From positions 5,674,272 to 5,738,271 of the forward strand of contig CP073041.1 in NCBI GenBank assembly GCA_025370055.1: a stretch of 64,000 nt of DNA, read 5' to 3'. The notes beneath the pieces were generated by a model. The model had not been told where the DNA came from and made no database searches. It saw only the letters and a list, made by a program, of their open reading frames with translations. This DNA is from Woronichinia naegeliana WA131. GTDB taxonomy: Bacteria; Cyanobacteriota; Cyanobacteriia; Cyanobacteriales; Microcystaceae. Of this stretch, positions 55,054 through 64,000 are shown piece after piece; position 1 is the first letter of the stretch; each line of letters begins with the position of its first letter. The position numbers were made by a program, and so were the translations under genes.

Positions 55054-55129
55054 GTGGAATATGACAACTGTTTAAAATTAAATTACTAAGTAACTGGTTT
55101 CAATTAAATTGAACATAGACTTTGGGCCT

Positions 55130-55180
55130 GATCCCCCCTACCCCCCTTGATAAGGTAGGTGTCCGTAGAACGGGGGGATC
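55130..55180. repeat. C/G-rich hairpin upstream of DUF1016
   Basis: GATCCCCCC (55130-55138) and GGGGGGATC (55172-55180) form a 9-bp perfect stem around a loop that itself contains ACCCCCCTTGATAAGG. Similar C-rich sequence lies downstream near 56640-56860, so it belongs to a small dispersed repeat family. Confidence 0.6.
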
Positions 55181-55235
55181 TTATAGATTTTAAGACCTAC
55201 CTACTTACTATTAAAATTACCAGTAAAAGAACTCA

Positions 55236-56228
55236 ATGACAGAACCTTTGCAGCCTCAATTTATTGAAGTCCTCACCCTCATAAAAACTGCCCAGCAAAA
55301 GGTCATCGCTACTGCAAACCAAGAACTGATCAAACTATACTGGAGCGTCGGTAAATACATCAGCGATCGTTTAGCCAATAGCGAATGGGGACAAAAAGCG
55401 ATCGAGCAACTTGCAACCTTTATCCAAACTCAAGAACCCAGTCTCAAAGGATTTGCAAAGCGTAATCTCTACAGAATGCGCCAATTTTATGAAACCTATC
55501 CAAATCCAGAAATTGTGTCGTCACTGCTGACACAATTAAGCTGGACTCATCATTCTATCCTCATTTCACGCTGCAAGACTGAATCCGAGCGACTTTTTTA
55601 TCTTGAACTCGCTGCTACCGAATGTTACAGCACCCGTGAACTTGATCGCCAAATCAATAGTGGTATTTTTGAGCGTACCCGTCTCGCCGATGCTAAACTT
55701 TTGCAAATTGCCCACCCTAAACCACTCGCTGGAATCTTTCGAGATAGTTACGTCCTCGATTTTCTCAACCTGCCATCTAATCACTCTGAGAATGAGCTAA
55801 AAGCATCTCTTGTCGCTTATCTCAAAGAGTTTATCCTAGAACTTGGTCGAGACTTCACTTTTCTTGGAGAAGAATATCGACTACAAGTTGGCAATAGCGA
55901 CTTTTTCATCGATCTACTTTTCTATCATCGTGAACTTCAAAGCCTCGTTGCTTTTGAACTAAAAATCGATAAATTTCGACCTGAATACCTTGGACAACTT
56001 GAGTTCTACCTCGAAGCCCTTGATCGCGACATCAAAAAAATTCATGAAAACCCCAGTATTGGTGTTCTGCTTTGCCGTGACAAAGACGATGAAGTTGTCG
56101 AATATGCTCTCAGTCGATCCATCAGTCCTACGGTTGTTGCAGAATACGAAATTAAACTCATCCCGAAAGAACTTCTGCGAAGAAAACTGAATGAATTCTA
56201 TGAATTACTCGCGAACAAAAAGGAATAA
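55236..56228 (+). CDS. DUF1016 (YhcG-type) PD-(D/E)XK nuclease-like protein
   Basis: A 330-aa protein. The N-terminal helical region (TANQELIKLYWSVGKYI, then WGQKAIEQLA) is the DUF1016 N-domain. The C-terminal half is a PD-(D/E)XK nuclease fold with FFIDLLFYHRELQSLVAFELK near 224-245 (Asp, then E-x-K). Such proteins are common on mobile DNA and sometimes accompany restriction systems. Here it stands alone between two copies of a DUF2288 segment, suggesting acquisition. Intact. Confidence 0.85.
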   Translation: MTEPLQPQFIEVLTLIKTAQQKVIATANQELIKLYWSVGKYISDRLANSEWGQKAIEQLATFIQTQEPSLKGFAKRNLYRMRQFYETYPNPEIVSSLLTQLSWTHHSILISRCKTESERLFYLELAATECYSTRELDRQINSGIFERTRLADAKLLQIAHPKPLAGIFRDSYVLDFLNLPSNHSENELKASLVAYLKEFILELGRDFTFLGEEYRLQVGNSDFFIDLLFYHRELQSLVAFELKIDKFRPEYLGQLEFYLEALDRDIKKIHENPSIGVLLCRDKDDEVVEYALSRSISPTVVAEYEIKLIPKELLRRKLNEFYELLANKKE

Positions 56229-56348
56229 TAATGCTGACTAAAATGCAAAAATATTTCGCTCTCAATCTTTGTTTGCGTGAGGTAAGGTCTAACACTGCGT
56301 TGGAGCCGACTTCTCAAAAGTGATCTTTAAAAGTCAAGCTGATCTATG

Positions 56349-56507
56349 GCCACTCCCACTTCGAGTAGATCGAGTGCCCCATCAACCACGATCACGGCAT
56401 CACGTTTGGCATGGGGAATGAGGGTTTCCCAATCCATTGGAGCTAATTCTTTTGCTAGTTGTGTTTGGATATCTGACATGGTTAAGACCAGAAATCTTGA
56501 ATTTTAC
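56349..56507 (-). pseudogene. Duplicated 5' fragment of the DUF2288 gene
   Basis: 159 bp nearly identical to 54738-54897: the upstream region, the ATG and about 43 codons of the DUF2288 gene. A few substitutions and one deletion separate the copies. Homology ends abruptly on both sides. The two copies lie in the same orientation around the DUF1016 gene. Confidence 0.85.
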
Positions 56508-56648
56508 CGAAAAACGGCGTTGCTTCATCCACTTCTGGGAGACTTTGAACCTCGAAAGATACCGATCTCCCCAAAAAATTGGGGGGCGGGGGGGCAAATC
56601 TCCTAATCTAAAAACTCAAAGCCTTACATAGCAAGCTTTTCATCTTCT

Positions 56649-56855
56649 CCCCCCTTATCAAGGGGTAGGGCTGATTCATTCTAACAAATCTCAATCAATC
56701 AAATCCTTATCTGGCAAGGTTTTAAGGCGATTTCTCAGAATAAATATCTGAAAATTTTTAAAAATACCTTACTTTGCTTACCCCATAAGCGATTGAAGAG
56801 AGACAAAAAAGGAATCAAACCAGAGAATGAATCAGCCCTACTTATCAAGGGGGGC
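56649..56855. mobile_element. MITE-like inverted-repeat element
   Basis: The 17-bp arms TAGGGCTGATTCATTCT (56666-56682) and AGAATGAATCAGCCCTA (56824-56840) are perfectly complementary. Outside them CCCCCCTTATCAAGGGG and CTTATCAAGGGGGG extend the pairing. About 140 bp of non-coding sequence lies inside. Family unknown. Confidence 0.6.
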
Positions 56856-57063
56856 TGGGGGGGATCTAAACTCAGCAAAGGTTGCAGGGACTTCTGCGTA
56901 ATGGGTAGCTTACCAAGAGGCAGGGGGAATTGATCGCAAAATTTATCTTTAATTTAATTGCAACCAGATACTTAATCCTATAGCATGAAATTGTGCTTAA
57001 AAGCTTTTATACTAGTTTATAATTGTTTTTCTTTATCTCTCCCAAATCGAGGTTAGTAAGGCT

Positions 57064-60000
57064 ATGGCTAATAAATCTTGGAAAACGGCGGTTGATGGTA
57101 GTTGGAGTGTTTCAACCAATTGGAACCCCAGTTTACCGACCTCAGTAGATATTGCTTTGATCAATTTGGCTGGGGTTTATACTGTCACCCTCGATATTGA
57201 TCAAGTATTGGGTGGCTTAACCTTGGGAGGGACAGCCAGTGGAACGCAAACGTTAGCCATCGCGAGTAATACCTTAACGTTGAATGGGGCCAGTACGGTT
57301 GGGAATAATGGGGTTTTAGCGTTAAGTGGTGGCACTATTACGGGAACGGGAGCTTTAACAGTTTCGGGGACAGGGAAGTTAAATTGGAGTAGCGGGACTA
57401 TCAGTGGAACAGGGAAAAAGACAATTAGTGGAGCCTTAAATCTCAGTGGTTCTCGATACTTAGATGGAACAACCTTAGAAACCAATGGTGCAACCATTTG
57501 GACAGGAGCAGGTTATCTTTACGGTTACAATGGCGCGATTTGGAACAATACCAGCACAGGCACGATTGATTTACAAGGTGATGGCGATTTTTACCTTGCT
57601 TCAGGTACTCCTAGCTTCAATAATGCCGGAACCTTCACTAAATCTAATGGAGCAACTAATGGTAGTGATTATTCTTATTTCGATGTTGCTTTCAACAATA
57701 CAGGCACAGTTAATGTTAAGAAAGGAACCCTAACTTTAGCAGGTGGTGGTGCAAATACTAAAACTTTCAGTATTGATACTGGCGCAACTTTAAAAATATC
57801 TGGTGTTGACTATAACTTTAATACAGGCAGTAGTCTTACTGGAGTTGGTAATTTGGTAGTAGAGAGTGCGGCCCTTAAATCGAGTTCAGGTTTCAATAGC
57901 ACAGCCGCTATTTCAGTTAATTCTGGAACGCTAGATATTGGCGGTGCTTCTACTTGGTCAGGCTCCTTGGCAATTATGGGAGGCAGTACAGTAAAAATAG
58001 CAGCAGCATCTACTTTTTCAGGAGCAGTGACATTAACTGATGGGACTCTCACGGGAACAGGTGATTTAACCCTCTCTAATCAACTAACTTGGAGTGGTGG
58101 GACTATCAGTGGAACAGGAAAAAAGATAGTTAGTGGAGCTTTAAATCTCAGTGGTTCTCGATACTTAGATGGAACAACCTTAGAAACCAATGGTGCAACT
58201 ATCTGGACAGGAGCAGGTTATCTTTACGGTTACAATGGCGCGATTTGGAACAATACCAGCACAGGCACGATTGATTTACAAGGTGATGGCGATTTTTACC
58301 TTGCTTCAGGTACTCCTAGCTTCAATAATGCCGGAACCTTTACTAAATCTAATGGAGCAACTAATGGTAGTGATTATTCTTATTTCGATGTTGCTTTCAA
58401 CAATACAGGCACAGTTAATGTTAAGAAAGGAACCCTAACTTTAGCAGGTGGTGGTGCAAATACTAAAACTTTCAGTATTGATACTGGCGCAACTTTAAAA
58501 ATATCTGGTGTTGACTATAACTTTAATACAGGCAGTAGTCTTACTGGAGTTGGTAATTTGGTAGTAGAGAGTGCGGCCCTTAAATCGAGTTCGGGTTTCA
58601 ACAGCACAGCCGCTATTTCAGTTAATTCTGGAACGCTAGATATTGGCGGTGCTTCTACTTGGTCAGGCTCCTTGGCAATTATGGGAGGCAGTACAGTAAA
58701 AATAGCAGCAGCATCTACTTTTTCAGGAGCAGTGACATTAACTGATGGGACTCTCACGGGAACAGGTGATTTAACCCTCTCTAATCAACTAACTTGGAGT
58801 GGTGGGACTATCAGTGGAACAGGAAAAAAGATAGTTAGTGGAGCTTTAAATCTCAGTGGTTCTCGATACTTAGATGGAACAACCTTAGAAACCAATGGTG
58901 CAACTATCTGGACAGGAGCAGGTTATCTTTACGGTTACAATGGCGCGATTTGGAACAATACCAGCACAGGCACGATTGATTTACAAGGTGATGGCGATTT
59001 TTACCTTGCTTCAGGTACTCCTAGCTTCAATAATGCCGGAACCTTCACTAAATCTAATGGAGCAACTAATGGTAGTGATTATTCTTATTTCGATGTTGCT
59101 TTCAACAATACAGGCACAGTTAATGTTAAGAAAGGAACCCTAACTTTAGCAGGTGGTGGTGCAAATACTAAAACTTTCAGTATTGATACTGGCGCAACTT
59201 TAAAAATATCTGGTGTTGACTATAACTTTAATACAGGCAGTAGTCTTACTGGAGTTGGTAATTTGGTAGTAGAGAGTGCGGCCCTTAAATCGAGTTCGGG
59301 TTTCAACAGCACAGCCGCTATTTCAGTTAATTCTGGAACGCTAGATATTGGCGGTGCTTCTACTTGGTCAGGCTCCTTGGCAATTATGGGAGGCAGTACA
59401 GTAAAAATAGCAGCAGCATCTACTTTTTCAGGAGCAGTGACATTAACTGATGGAACTCTCACGGGAACAGGTGATTTAACCCTCTCTAATCAACTAACTT
59501 GGAGTGGTGGGACTATCAGTGGAACAGGAAAAAAGATAGTTAGTGGAGCTTTAAATCTCAGTGGTTCTCGATACTTAGATGGAACAACCTTAGAAACCAA
59601 TGGTGCAACTATCTGGACAGGAGCAGGTTATCTTTACGGTTACAATGGCGCGATTTGGAACAATACCAGCACAGGCACGATTGATTTACAAGGTGATGGT
59701 GATTTTTACCTTGCTTCAGGTACTCCTAGCTTCAATAATGCCGGAACCTTTACTAAATCTAATGGAGCAACTAATGGTAGTGATTATTCTTATTTCGATG
59801 TTGCTTTCAACAATACAGGCACAGTAGAAATCAAGAAAGGCAAATTAAACCTAGCTGGGGGTTATACCCAAACGGCAGGAACGACTCGCTTAAATGGTGG
59901 CAATCTTGCCTCTAGCTCTTTCGATCTCAAGGGCGGAGTTCTTACAGGCGCAGGAACCATTACAGGAAATGTTAATAACACTGGTGGTCAAGTTAACCCA

Positions 60001-63000
60001 GGGAATACCGTTGGCACTCTAGTTATTGATGGAAACTATAGCCAAAGCGGTACAGGGCTGCTCAACTTCGACCTAGCCAGCGCGTCAAGTTTTGACAAAT
60101 TCAATGTCACAGGAGAAGGCACTTTTGGCGGAACCCTGAAAGTATCATTAGGCACAGGCTACACTCCCACAATTGGCACAAAATATACCGTTTTAACCTA
60201 CGGTACAGCCACCGCTAAAACCTTTAATACCGTTCAAGGCATTGACCTCAGTACCTCTCTTGCCTTAGCTCCCACTTCTACGGGCAATAACCTGATCCTC
60301 GAAGTTGTGGATAAAGTTCCTGATCTCGGAGCCGTTAGTTTTGGCAATACCAAATCCTTCACCGATGCGGTTGGAGATAGCGACTTATTTGACTTCTATC
60401 GCTTCAATGTCTCTGCGGCTGACACAGTACAACTTAAATTAACTAACTTGACCGCTAATGCCGATATTTGGTTAGTGGACGGTTTGGGTCGTACCCTTAC
60501 CCAGGGAACCCAGACAGGAACCGCCGATGAAGTGGTTAGTTGGGCAGTAGATGCAGGAACCTATTTCGTCAAAGTCTTCCGACCTGCGGCTGGCAATAAC
60601 ACCAACTACACCCTACAGGTAGCAACTACCAGTATCCCAGCCGTCATTACTGTTGCCGCTACAGATGCTAGTGCAGCCGAAACCGCCACAGGAGTTACTC
60701 CCAATCCAGGGACATTTACCCTCACTCGGACAGGGGATTTAAGCCAAGCTATTACCGTCAATTACACCCTGGCCGGAACTGCAACCAATGGAACGGATTA
60801 CACCAATCTCCCCCTAACAGCCAATTTTGTCGCCGGAGCCAGTACTGCTCTGGTCACAGTGACACCGACAGATGATGCTCTCGCTGAAGCGACGGAAAAT
60901 GTAGTTCTTACTCTCGCAACAGGAACAGGTTACAGCTTAGGGACGGCGATCAATGCCACCGTCAATATTGCCGATAATGAAACTCCTGTCGTTACCATTG
61001 CCGCTACCGATGCCAGTGCAGCAGAAACCGCTACAGGCGTTACTCCCAATCCAGGGACTTTTACCCTAACGCGCCTTGGCAACCTAGCCAGTGCCTTGAC
61101 AGTGAACTATACCGTAACGGGTAGTGCAACCAATGGAACGGATTATACAACCATTCCTTTAACAGCTACTTTTGCCGCCGGAGCCAGTACTGTCCTGGTC
61201 ACAGTGAACCCAACAGATGACAGCCTCGCAGAAGCGACGGAAAATGTAGTTCTTACTCTCGCAACAGGAACAGGTTACAGCTTAGGGACGACAACCAGCG
61301 CAACAGTCAATATTGCCGACAATGAAATTCCCTTAATTACCGTTGCTGCTACAGATGCTAGTGCAGCCGAAACCGCCACAGGGGTTACTCCCAATCCAGG
61401 CACTTTTACCCTAACCCGCCTTGGCAACCTAGCCAGTGCCTTGACAGTGAACTATACCGTAACGGGTAGTGCAACCAATGGAACGGATTACACCAATATT
61501 CCTCTGACTGCGACATTTTTGGCAGGTGCAAGTACGGCTGTTGTAACAGTCACACCGACAGATGACACTCTTGCCGAAGCGACGGAAAATGTAGTTCTTA
61601 CTCTTGCAACAGGAACAGGTTACAGCTTAGGGACGACCACCAGCGCGACAGTCAATATTGCTGATAATGAAACCCCAGTTATTACCGTTGCCGCTACCGA
61701 TGCTAGTGCAGTCGAAACCGCTACAGGCGTTACTCCCAATCTAGGCACGTTTACCCTAACGCGATTAGGAAATCTAGCCAGTGCCTTGACAGTGAACTAT
61801 ACCTTAGCGGGAACGGCTACCAATGGAACCGATTACACCACAATTCCCCTGACAGCTACTTTTGCAGCCGGTAGCAATACTGCTTTAGTTAGTGTTAGTC
61901 CCATTGATGATAGTAGCTTTGAAGGAACGGAAACCGTTATTTTAAACCTGGGAACAGGAACGGGTTACACCCTCGGCACAACGGCTAGTGCAACCGTTAA
62001 TATTGACGACAATGATACAGCCGGCTCAGCCGAGATTACGGTTAGTGCGACAGATGCTAGTGCAGCCGAAACCGCTACAGGGGTTACGCCTAATCCAGGT
62101 ACCTTTACCTTCGCTCGCACCGGCAATACGATTAGTGCTTTAACGGTAAATTATACTCTCAGTGGTACGGCGATCAATGACAGTGATTATACTAGCTTGG
62201 CTGGAACGGTAACTTTTGCCGCTAATGCTAGTACTGCTACTGTCAATGTTAATCCCCTGGATGACACTATTTTTGAGACCAGTACCCCTGAAACGGTCAT
62301 TTTAACCCTAGCGACAGGAACAGGTTACACCCTGGGCACTGCAAAAACGGGAACAGTAAGTATTACCGATAATGACAGTCAACCAATTATCAATCTCAGT
62401 GCCAGTCAAACGGTAGTCGAAGGTTTTACCAGTCCCCAAACCGTTAGTTATACGGTGACGTTAGCTAATGCGAGTAGTCAGGCTATTACGGTGAACTATG
62501 CCACTGCCAATGGAACAGCCCTGGCTGGCTCAGACTATACCAGCACATCGGGAACCTTGACCTTTAATGCGGGGGTGACGAGTCAAGTTATCAATATTCC
62601 CATCCTCAATGATTCCCTGAATGAAACCAATGAAACCTTTACCTTAAGCCTGACCAGTCCGACTAACGCTACCCTTGGAACTAGCACTGTTACCACCACC
62701 ATCACCGATACCTTGACGGCTTCTGTTACGACGACTTTACCGGCTAATGTTGAAAATTTAACTTTAACAGGTACTGCTGTTGCTGACGGGACAGGGAACG
62801 CCGGGGCTAACGTGCTGACTGGCAATAGTGCCAATAATATTCTTGCGGGTCTAGATGGCAATGATACCTATGCTTTTGTTGCTAATAGTCTTTTAGGAAT
62901 AGATACGATTAACGAAACGGCTACCGGGGGAACAGATACCCTAGACTTTACGGGAACCAATGGCCCCATTCGACTTAACCTGGGTGTCACGACCAATCAA

Positions 63001-63561
63001 ACGGTTGTAACCAGCAATCTAACCTTGAAATTATCGGCGATTGATGGGATTGAAAATGTTTACGGTGGTAATGGCAGCGATCGCCTGACGGGAAATAATC
63101 TTAGTAATGCACTCTATGGTAATGGTGGTGCAGATTCGTTGAGTGGTGGCGGTGGCGCAGATTCTTTGGTCGGAGGGGCCGGAGATGATCTCCTCGGTGG
63201 CGGTGCGGGCAATGACAGTTTTGTCTATAGCACAGGTAAAGCTTTCCTCAATACTGATCTAGGATTGGATACCTTGCTAGACTTTACGACCACTGCTGAT
63301 AAGTTGGTTCTGAGTAAAGCGACTTTTACAGCCCTTACTAGTGCGATCGGCAATGGTTTTAGCCAAGGCACAGAGTTTGCCATTGTAGATGATGATGCTT
63401 TAGCGGGGGGCAGTAGCGCGTTTATCGTCTATAGCAGCAATAGCGGTAGTCTTTTCTACAACCAAAATGGTAATGCCAGTGGGCTGGGAACGGGAGCCGA
63501 GTTTGCTGTCTTGTTCGGGATTCCGACCTTAAGCAGTGGAGATTTTTCTCTAGCGGCTTAG
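57064..63561 (+). CDS. Giant secreted repeat protein: tandem repeats, PPC, Calx-beta, RTX
   Basis: 2165 aa without an N-terminal signal peptide. Order: N-terminal Gly/Thr-rich beta region (1-107), tandem array of 235-aa repeats (about 108-921), more beta-solenoid-like sequence to 1080, a PPC domain (about 1085-1187), and six Calx-beta domains (about 1195-1885) with NGTDYT and TENVVLTL blocks. RTX-type Ca2+-binding sequence (GGAGDDLLGGGAGND) lies near 2040, with a C-terminal secretion-type domain. RTX plus lack of signal indicates type I (HlyD/TolC-like) export. Probable role: extracellular adhesin or matrix protein. No transporter genes are nearby. Start ATG 57064. Confidence 0.85.
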   Translation: MANKSWKTAVDGSWSVSTNWNPSLPTSVDIALINLAGVYTVTLDIDQVLGGLTLGGTASGTQTLAIASNTLTLNGASTVGNNGVLALSGGTITGTGALTVSGTGKLNWSSGTISGTGKKTISGALNLSGSRYLDGTTLETNGATIWTGAGYLYGYNGAIWNNTSTGTIDLQGDGDFYLASGTPSFNNAGTFTKSNGATNGSDYSYFDVAFNNTGTVNVKKGTLTLAGGGANTKTFSIDTGATLKISGVDYNFNTGSSLTGVGNLVVESAALKSSSGFNSTAAISVNSGTLDIGGASTWSGSLAIMGGSTVKIAAASTFSGAVTLTDGTLTGTGDLTLSNQLTWSGGTISGTGKKIVSGALNLSGSRYLDGTTLETNGATIWTGAGYLYGYNGAIWNNTSTGTIDLQGDGDFYLASGTPSFNNAGTFTKSNGATNGSDYSYFDVAFNNTGTVNVKKGTLTLAGGGANTKTFSIDTGATLKISGVDYNFNTGSSLTGVGNLVVESAALKSSSGFNSTAAISVNSGTLDIGGASTWSGSLAIMGGSTVKIAAASTFSGAVTLTDGTLTGTGDLTLSNQLTWSGGTISGTGKKIVSGALNLSGSRYLDGTTLETNGATIWTGAGYLYGYNGAIWNNTSTGTIDLQGDGDFYLASGTPSFNNAGTFTKSNGATNGSDYSYFDVAFNNTGTVNVKKGTLTLAGGGANTKTFSIDTGATLKISGVDYNFNTGSSLTGVGNLVVESAALKSSSGFNSTAAISVNSGTLDIGGASTWSGSLAIMGGSTVKIAAASTFSGAVTLTDGTLTGTGDLTLSNQLTWSGGTISGTGKKIVSGALNLSGSRYLDGTTLETNGATIWTGAGYLYGYNGAIWNNTSTGTIDLQGDGDFYLASGTPSFNNAGTFTKSNGATNGSDYSYFDVAFNNTGTVEIKKGKLNLAGGYTQTAGTTRLNGGNLASSSFDLKGGVLTGAGTITGNVNNTGGQVNPGNTVGTLVIDGNYSQSGTGLLNFDLASASSFDKFNVTGEGTFGGTLKVSLGTGYTPTIGTKYTVLTYGTATAKTFNTVQGIDLSTSLALAPTSTGNNLILEVVDKVPDLGAVSFGNTKSFTDAVGDSDLFDFYRFNVSAADTVQLKLTNLTANADIWLVDGLGRTLTQGTQTGTADEVVSWAVDAGTYFVKVFRPAAGNNTNYTLQVATTSIPAVITVAATDASAAETATGVTPNPGTFTLTRTGDLSQAITVNYTLAGTATNGTDYTNLPLTANFVAGASTALVTVTPTDDALAEATENVVLTLATGTGYSLGTAINATVNIADNETPVVTIAATDASAAETATGVTPNPGTFTLTRLGNLASALTVNYTVTGSATNGTDYTTIPLTATFAAGASTVLVTVNPTDDSLAEATENVVLTLATGTGYSLGTTTSATVNIADNEIPLITVAATDASAAETATGVTPNPGTFTLTRLGNLASALTVNYTVTGSATNGTDYTNIPLTATFLAGASTAVVTVTPTDDTLAEATENVVLTLATGTGYSLGTTTSATVNIADNETPVITVAATDASAVETATGVTPNLGTFTLTRLGNLASALTVNYTLAGTATNGTDYTTIPLTATFAAGSNTALVSVSPIDDSSFEGTETVILNLGTGTGYTLGTTASATVNIDDNDTAGSAEITVSATDASAAETATGVTPNPGTFTFARTGNTISALTVNYTLSGTAINDSDYTSLAGTVTFAANASTATVNVNPLDDTIFETSTPETVILTLATGTGYTLGTAKTGTVSITDNDSQPIINLSASQTVVEGFTSPQTVSYTVTLANASSQAITVNYATANGTALAGSDYTSTSGTLTFNAGVTSQVINIPILNDSLNETNETFTLSLTSPTNATLGTSTVTTTITDTLTASVTTTLPANVENLTLTGTAVADGTGNAGANVLTGNSANNILAGLDGNDTYAFVANSLLGIDTINETATGGTDTLDFTGTNGPIRLNLGVTTNQTVVTSNLTLKLSAIDGIENVYGGNGSDRLTGNNLSNALYGNGGADSLSGGGGADSLVGGAGDDLLGGGAGNDSFVYSTGKAFLNTDLGLDTLLDFTTTADKLVLSKATFTALTSAIGNGFSQGTEFAIVDDDALAGGSSAFIVYSSNSGSLFYNQNGNASGLGTGAEFAVLFGIPTLSSGDFSLAA
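57385..59825 (+). repeat. 705-bp tandem repeat, about 3.5 units
   Basis: Period exactly 705 bp (235 codons), seen at anchor positions 57485, 58190, 58895 and 59600. Units 2 and 3 differ by only a few bases; the first edge and the last half unit are slightly diverged. Near identity at synonymous sites implies recent duplication or gene conversion. Confidence 0.95.
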
Positions 63562-63604
63562 TCCGGTTACTCAACTTGGACTGGAAAACCGTACCTTGAT
63601 TGTC

Positions 63605-63631
63605 TTAGCACTCACACACCAAGAGTGCTAA
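63605..63631. promoter_or_regulatory. CIRCE element (HrcA operator)
   Basis: TTAGCACTC-N9-GAGTGCTAA, a perfect match to the CIRCE consensus, 52 bp before the groEL ATG. HrcA binds here and represses in the absence of heat stress. Confidence 0.97.
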
Positions 63632-63683
63632 AGTGCAATTGGAGTGATTACAAACTCGCAAAACCCATCCCATTTTAAGGACT

Positions 63684-64000
63684 ATGGCAAAGATTATCTC
63701 GTTTAAAGATGAGTCCAGACGGGCATTAGAAGAAGGTATTAATACGCTTGCCAATGCAGTGCGGATTACCCTTGGCCCTAAAGGGCGTAACGTACTACTC
63801 GAAAAGCAATATGGCGCGCCTCAGATCGTCAATGATGGTATCACCGTTGCTAAAGAAATTGAATTGTCTGATCCCCAGCAAAATACGGGGGCACGTTTAA
63901 TCCATGAAGTTGCCTCTAAAACCAAGGAAATTGCCGGTGATGGTACTACCACTGCTACAATCTTGGCCCAGGCTTTAGTCAAAGAAGGTTTACGGAATGT
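63684..64000 (+). CDS. groEL: Chaperonin GroEL, N-terminal part (runs off window)
   Basis: The first 105 residues are present: [18 protein letters not shown], the [17 protein letters not shown] block, then [12 protein letters not shown] and [16 protein letters not shown] (nucleotide site). The sequence resembles the monocistronic GroEL2 of cyanobacteria. There is no groES between CIRCE and this start, consistent with that copy. It assists folding with ATP in the cytosol. The C-terminal 80% lies beyond the window. Confidence 0.95.
   Translation, partial: MAKIISFKDESRRALEEGINTLANAVRITLGPKGRNVLLEKQYGAPQIVNDGITVAKEIELSDPQQNTGARLIHEVASKTKEIAGDGTTTATILAQALVKEGLRN

Larger units (their letters stand above)
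56229..57063. other. Gene-free region full of repeat fragments
   Basis: Holds the duplicated DUF2288 piece (56349-56507), a C/G-rich stretch near 56560-56600 (CCCCAAAAAATTGGGG palindrome), and a MITE-like inverted repeat (56649-56855). The last 200 bp serve as the upstream region of the giant repeat-protein gene. Confidence 0.6.

Noticed and set aside
57201-59462. Antisense frames in the giant repeat gene
   Set aside because: They recur with the 705-bp period and are shadows of the repeat units.

Overview
The window is cyanobacterial chromosome. Evidence: geranylgeranyl reductase (chlP), a high-light-inducible protein, RpaB/HLR1-type promoter boxes, many GCGATCGC (HIP1) sites, a CIRCE-controlled groEL without groES, CobW, pentapeptide-repeat proteins and exosortase-type surface proteins. 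The number of insertion sequences and broken genes suggests an IS-rich unicellular or colonial lineage (Microcystis/Woronichinia/Snowella-like). That lineage is an inference and no species is claimed.

Layout. 1-2.8 kb: the start of a CARDB-repeat surface protein running off the left edge, a gene-free stretch with a 59-bp direct repeat, and an IS1 remnant carrying an IS630 scrap. 3-8 kb: chlP, a PIN/DUF2281 toxin-antitoxin pair, a KAP NTPase and several orphan or broken toxin-antitoxin-like small genes. 8-15 kb: mostly housekeeping (DUF3326, CPBP protease, CysQ-like phosphatase, YlqF GTPase), a truncated ABC permease, a STAND-like ATPase and a secreted protein resembling TNT-type NAD glycohydrolases. 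15.5-18.2 kb: a type IIG restriction-modification gene with an in-frame amber stop before the nuclease motif.

18.4-25.7 kb (minus strand) is the most coherent system: guanidine-I (ykkC) riboswitch, Ni-dependent guanidine hydrolase (long annotated as agmatinase), an unrecognised 121-aa gene, HypA- and HypB-type nickel chaperones, and an ABC importer (binding protein, permease, ATPase). The layout matches the Synechocystis sll1077-sll1082 operon. An ISKra4-family element with an 8-bp target duplication sits between permease and ATPase genes; the duplicated target carries the ATPase gene's Shine-Dalgarno sequence.

25.8-30 kb: a choice-of-anchor surface protein, an HpsJ-like membrane protein and a transketolase/phosphoketolase-like enzyme. 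30-48 kb is mobile: decayed transposases, four full-length plus one partial copy of a 1.69-kb IS5/IS1182-like element, and a remnant of a rolling-circle plasmid (Rep, KilA-N protein, two small genes, shared palindromic operators, hairpins). The IS copies split rep and a DUF4126 gene, and one sits upstream of a cheB-cheR-PAS operon. This stretch also holds cobW, an intron-less tRNA-Leu(UAA) and a pentapeptide/TPR protein.

48.7-57 kb: chorismate mutase, thioredoxin-like protein, a small membrane protein, hli, a Ca2+-type P-ATPase, a degenerate P-loop protein, DUF2288, a 91-bp MITE and a DUF1016 nuclease flanked by a duplicated piece of the DUF2288 gene. 57-63.6 kb: one 2165-residue secreted repeat protein containing about 3.5 nearly identical 705-bp repeats, a PPC domain, six Calx-beta domains and an RTX tail. 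The window ends inside groEL.
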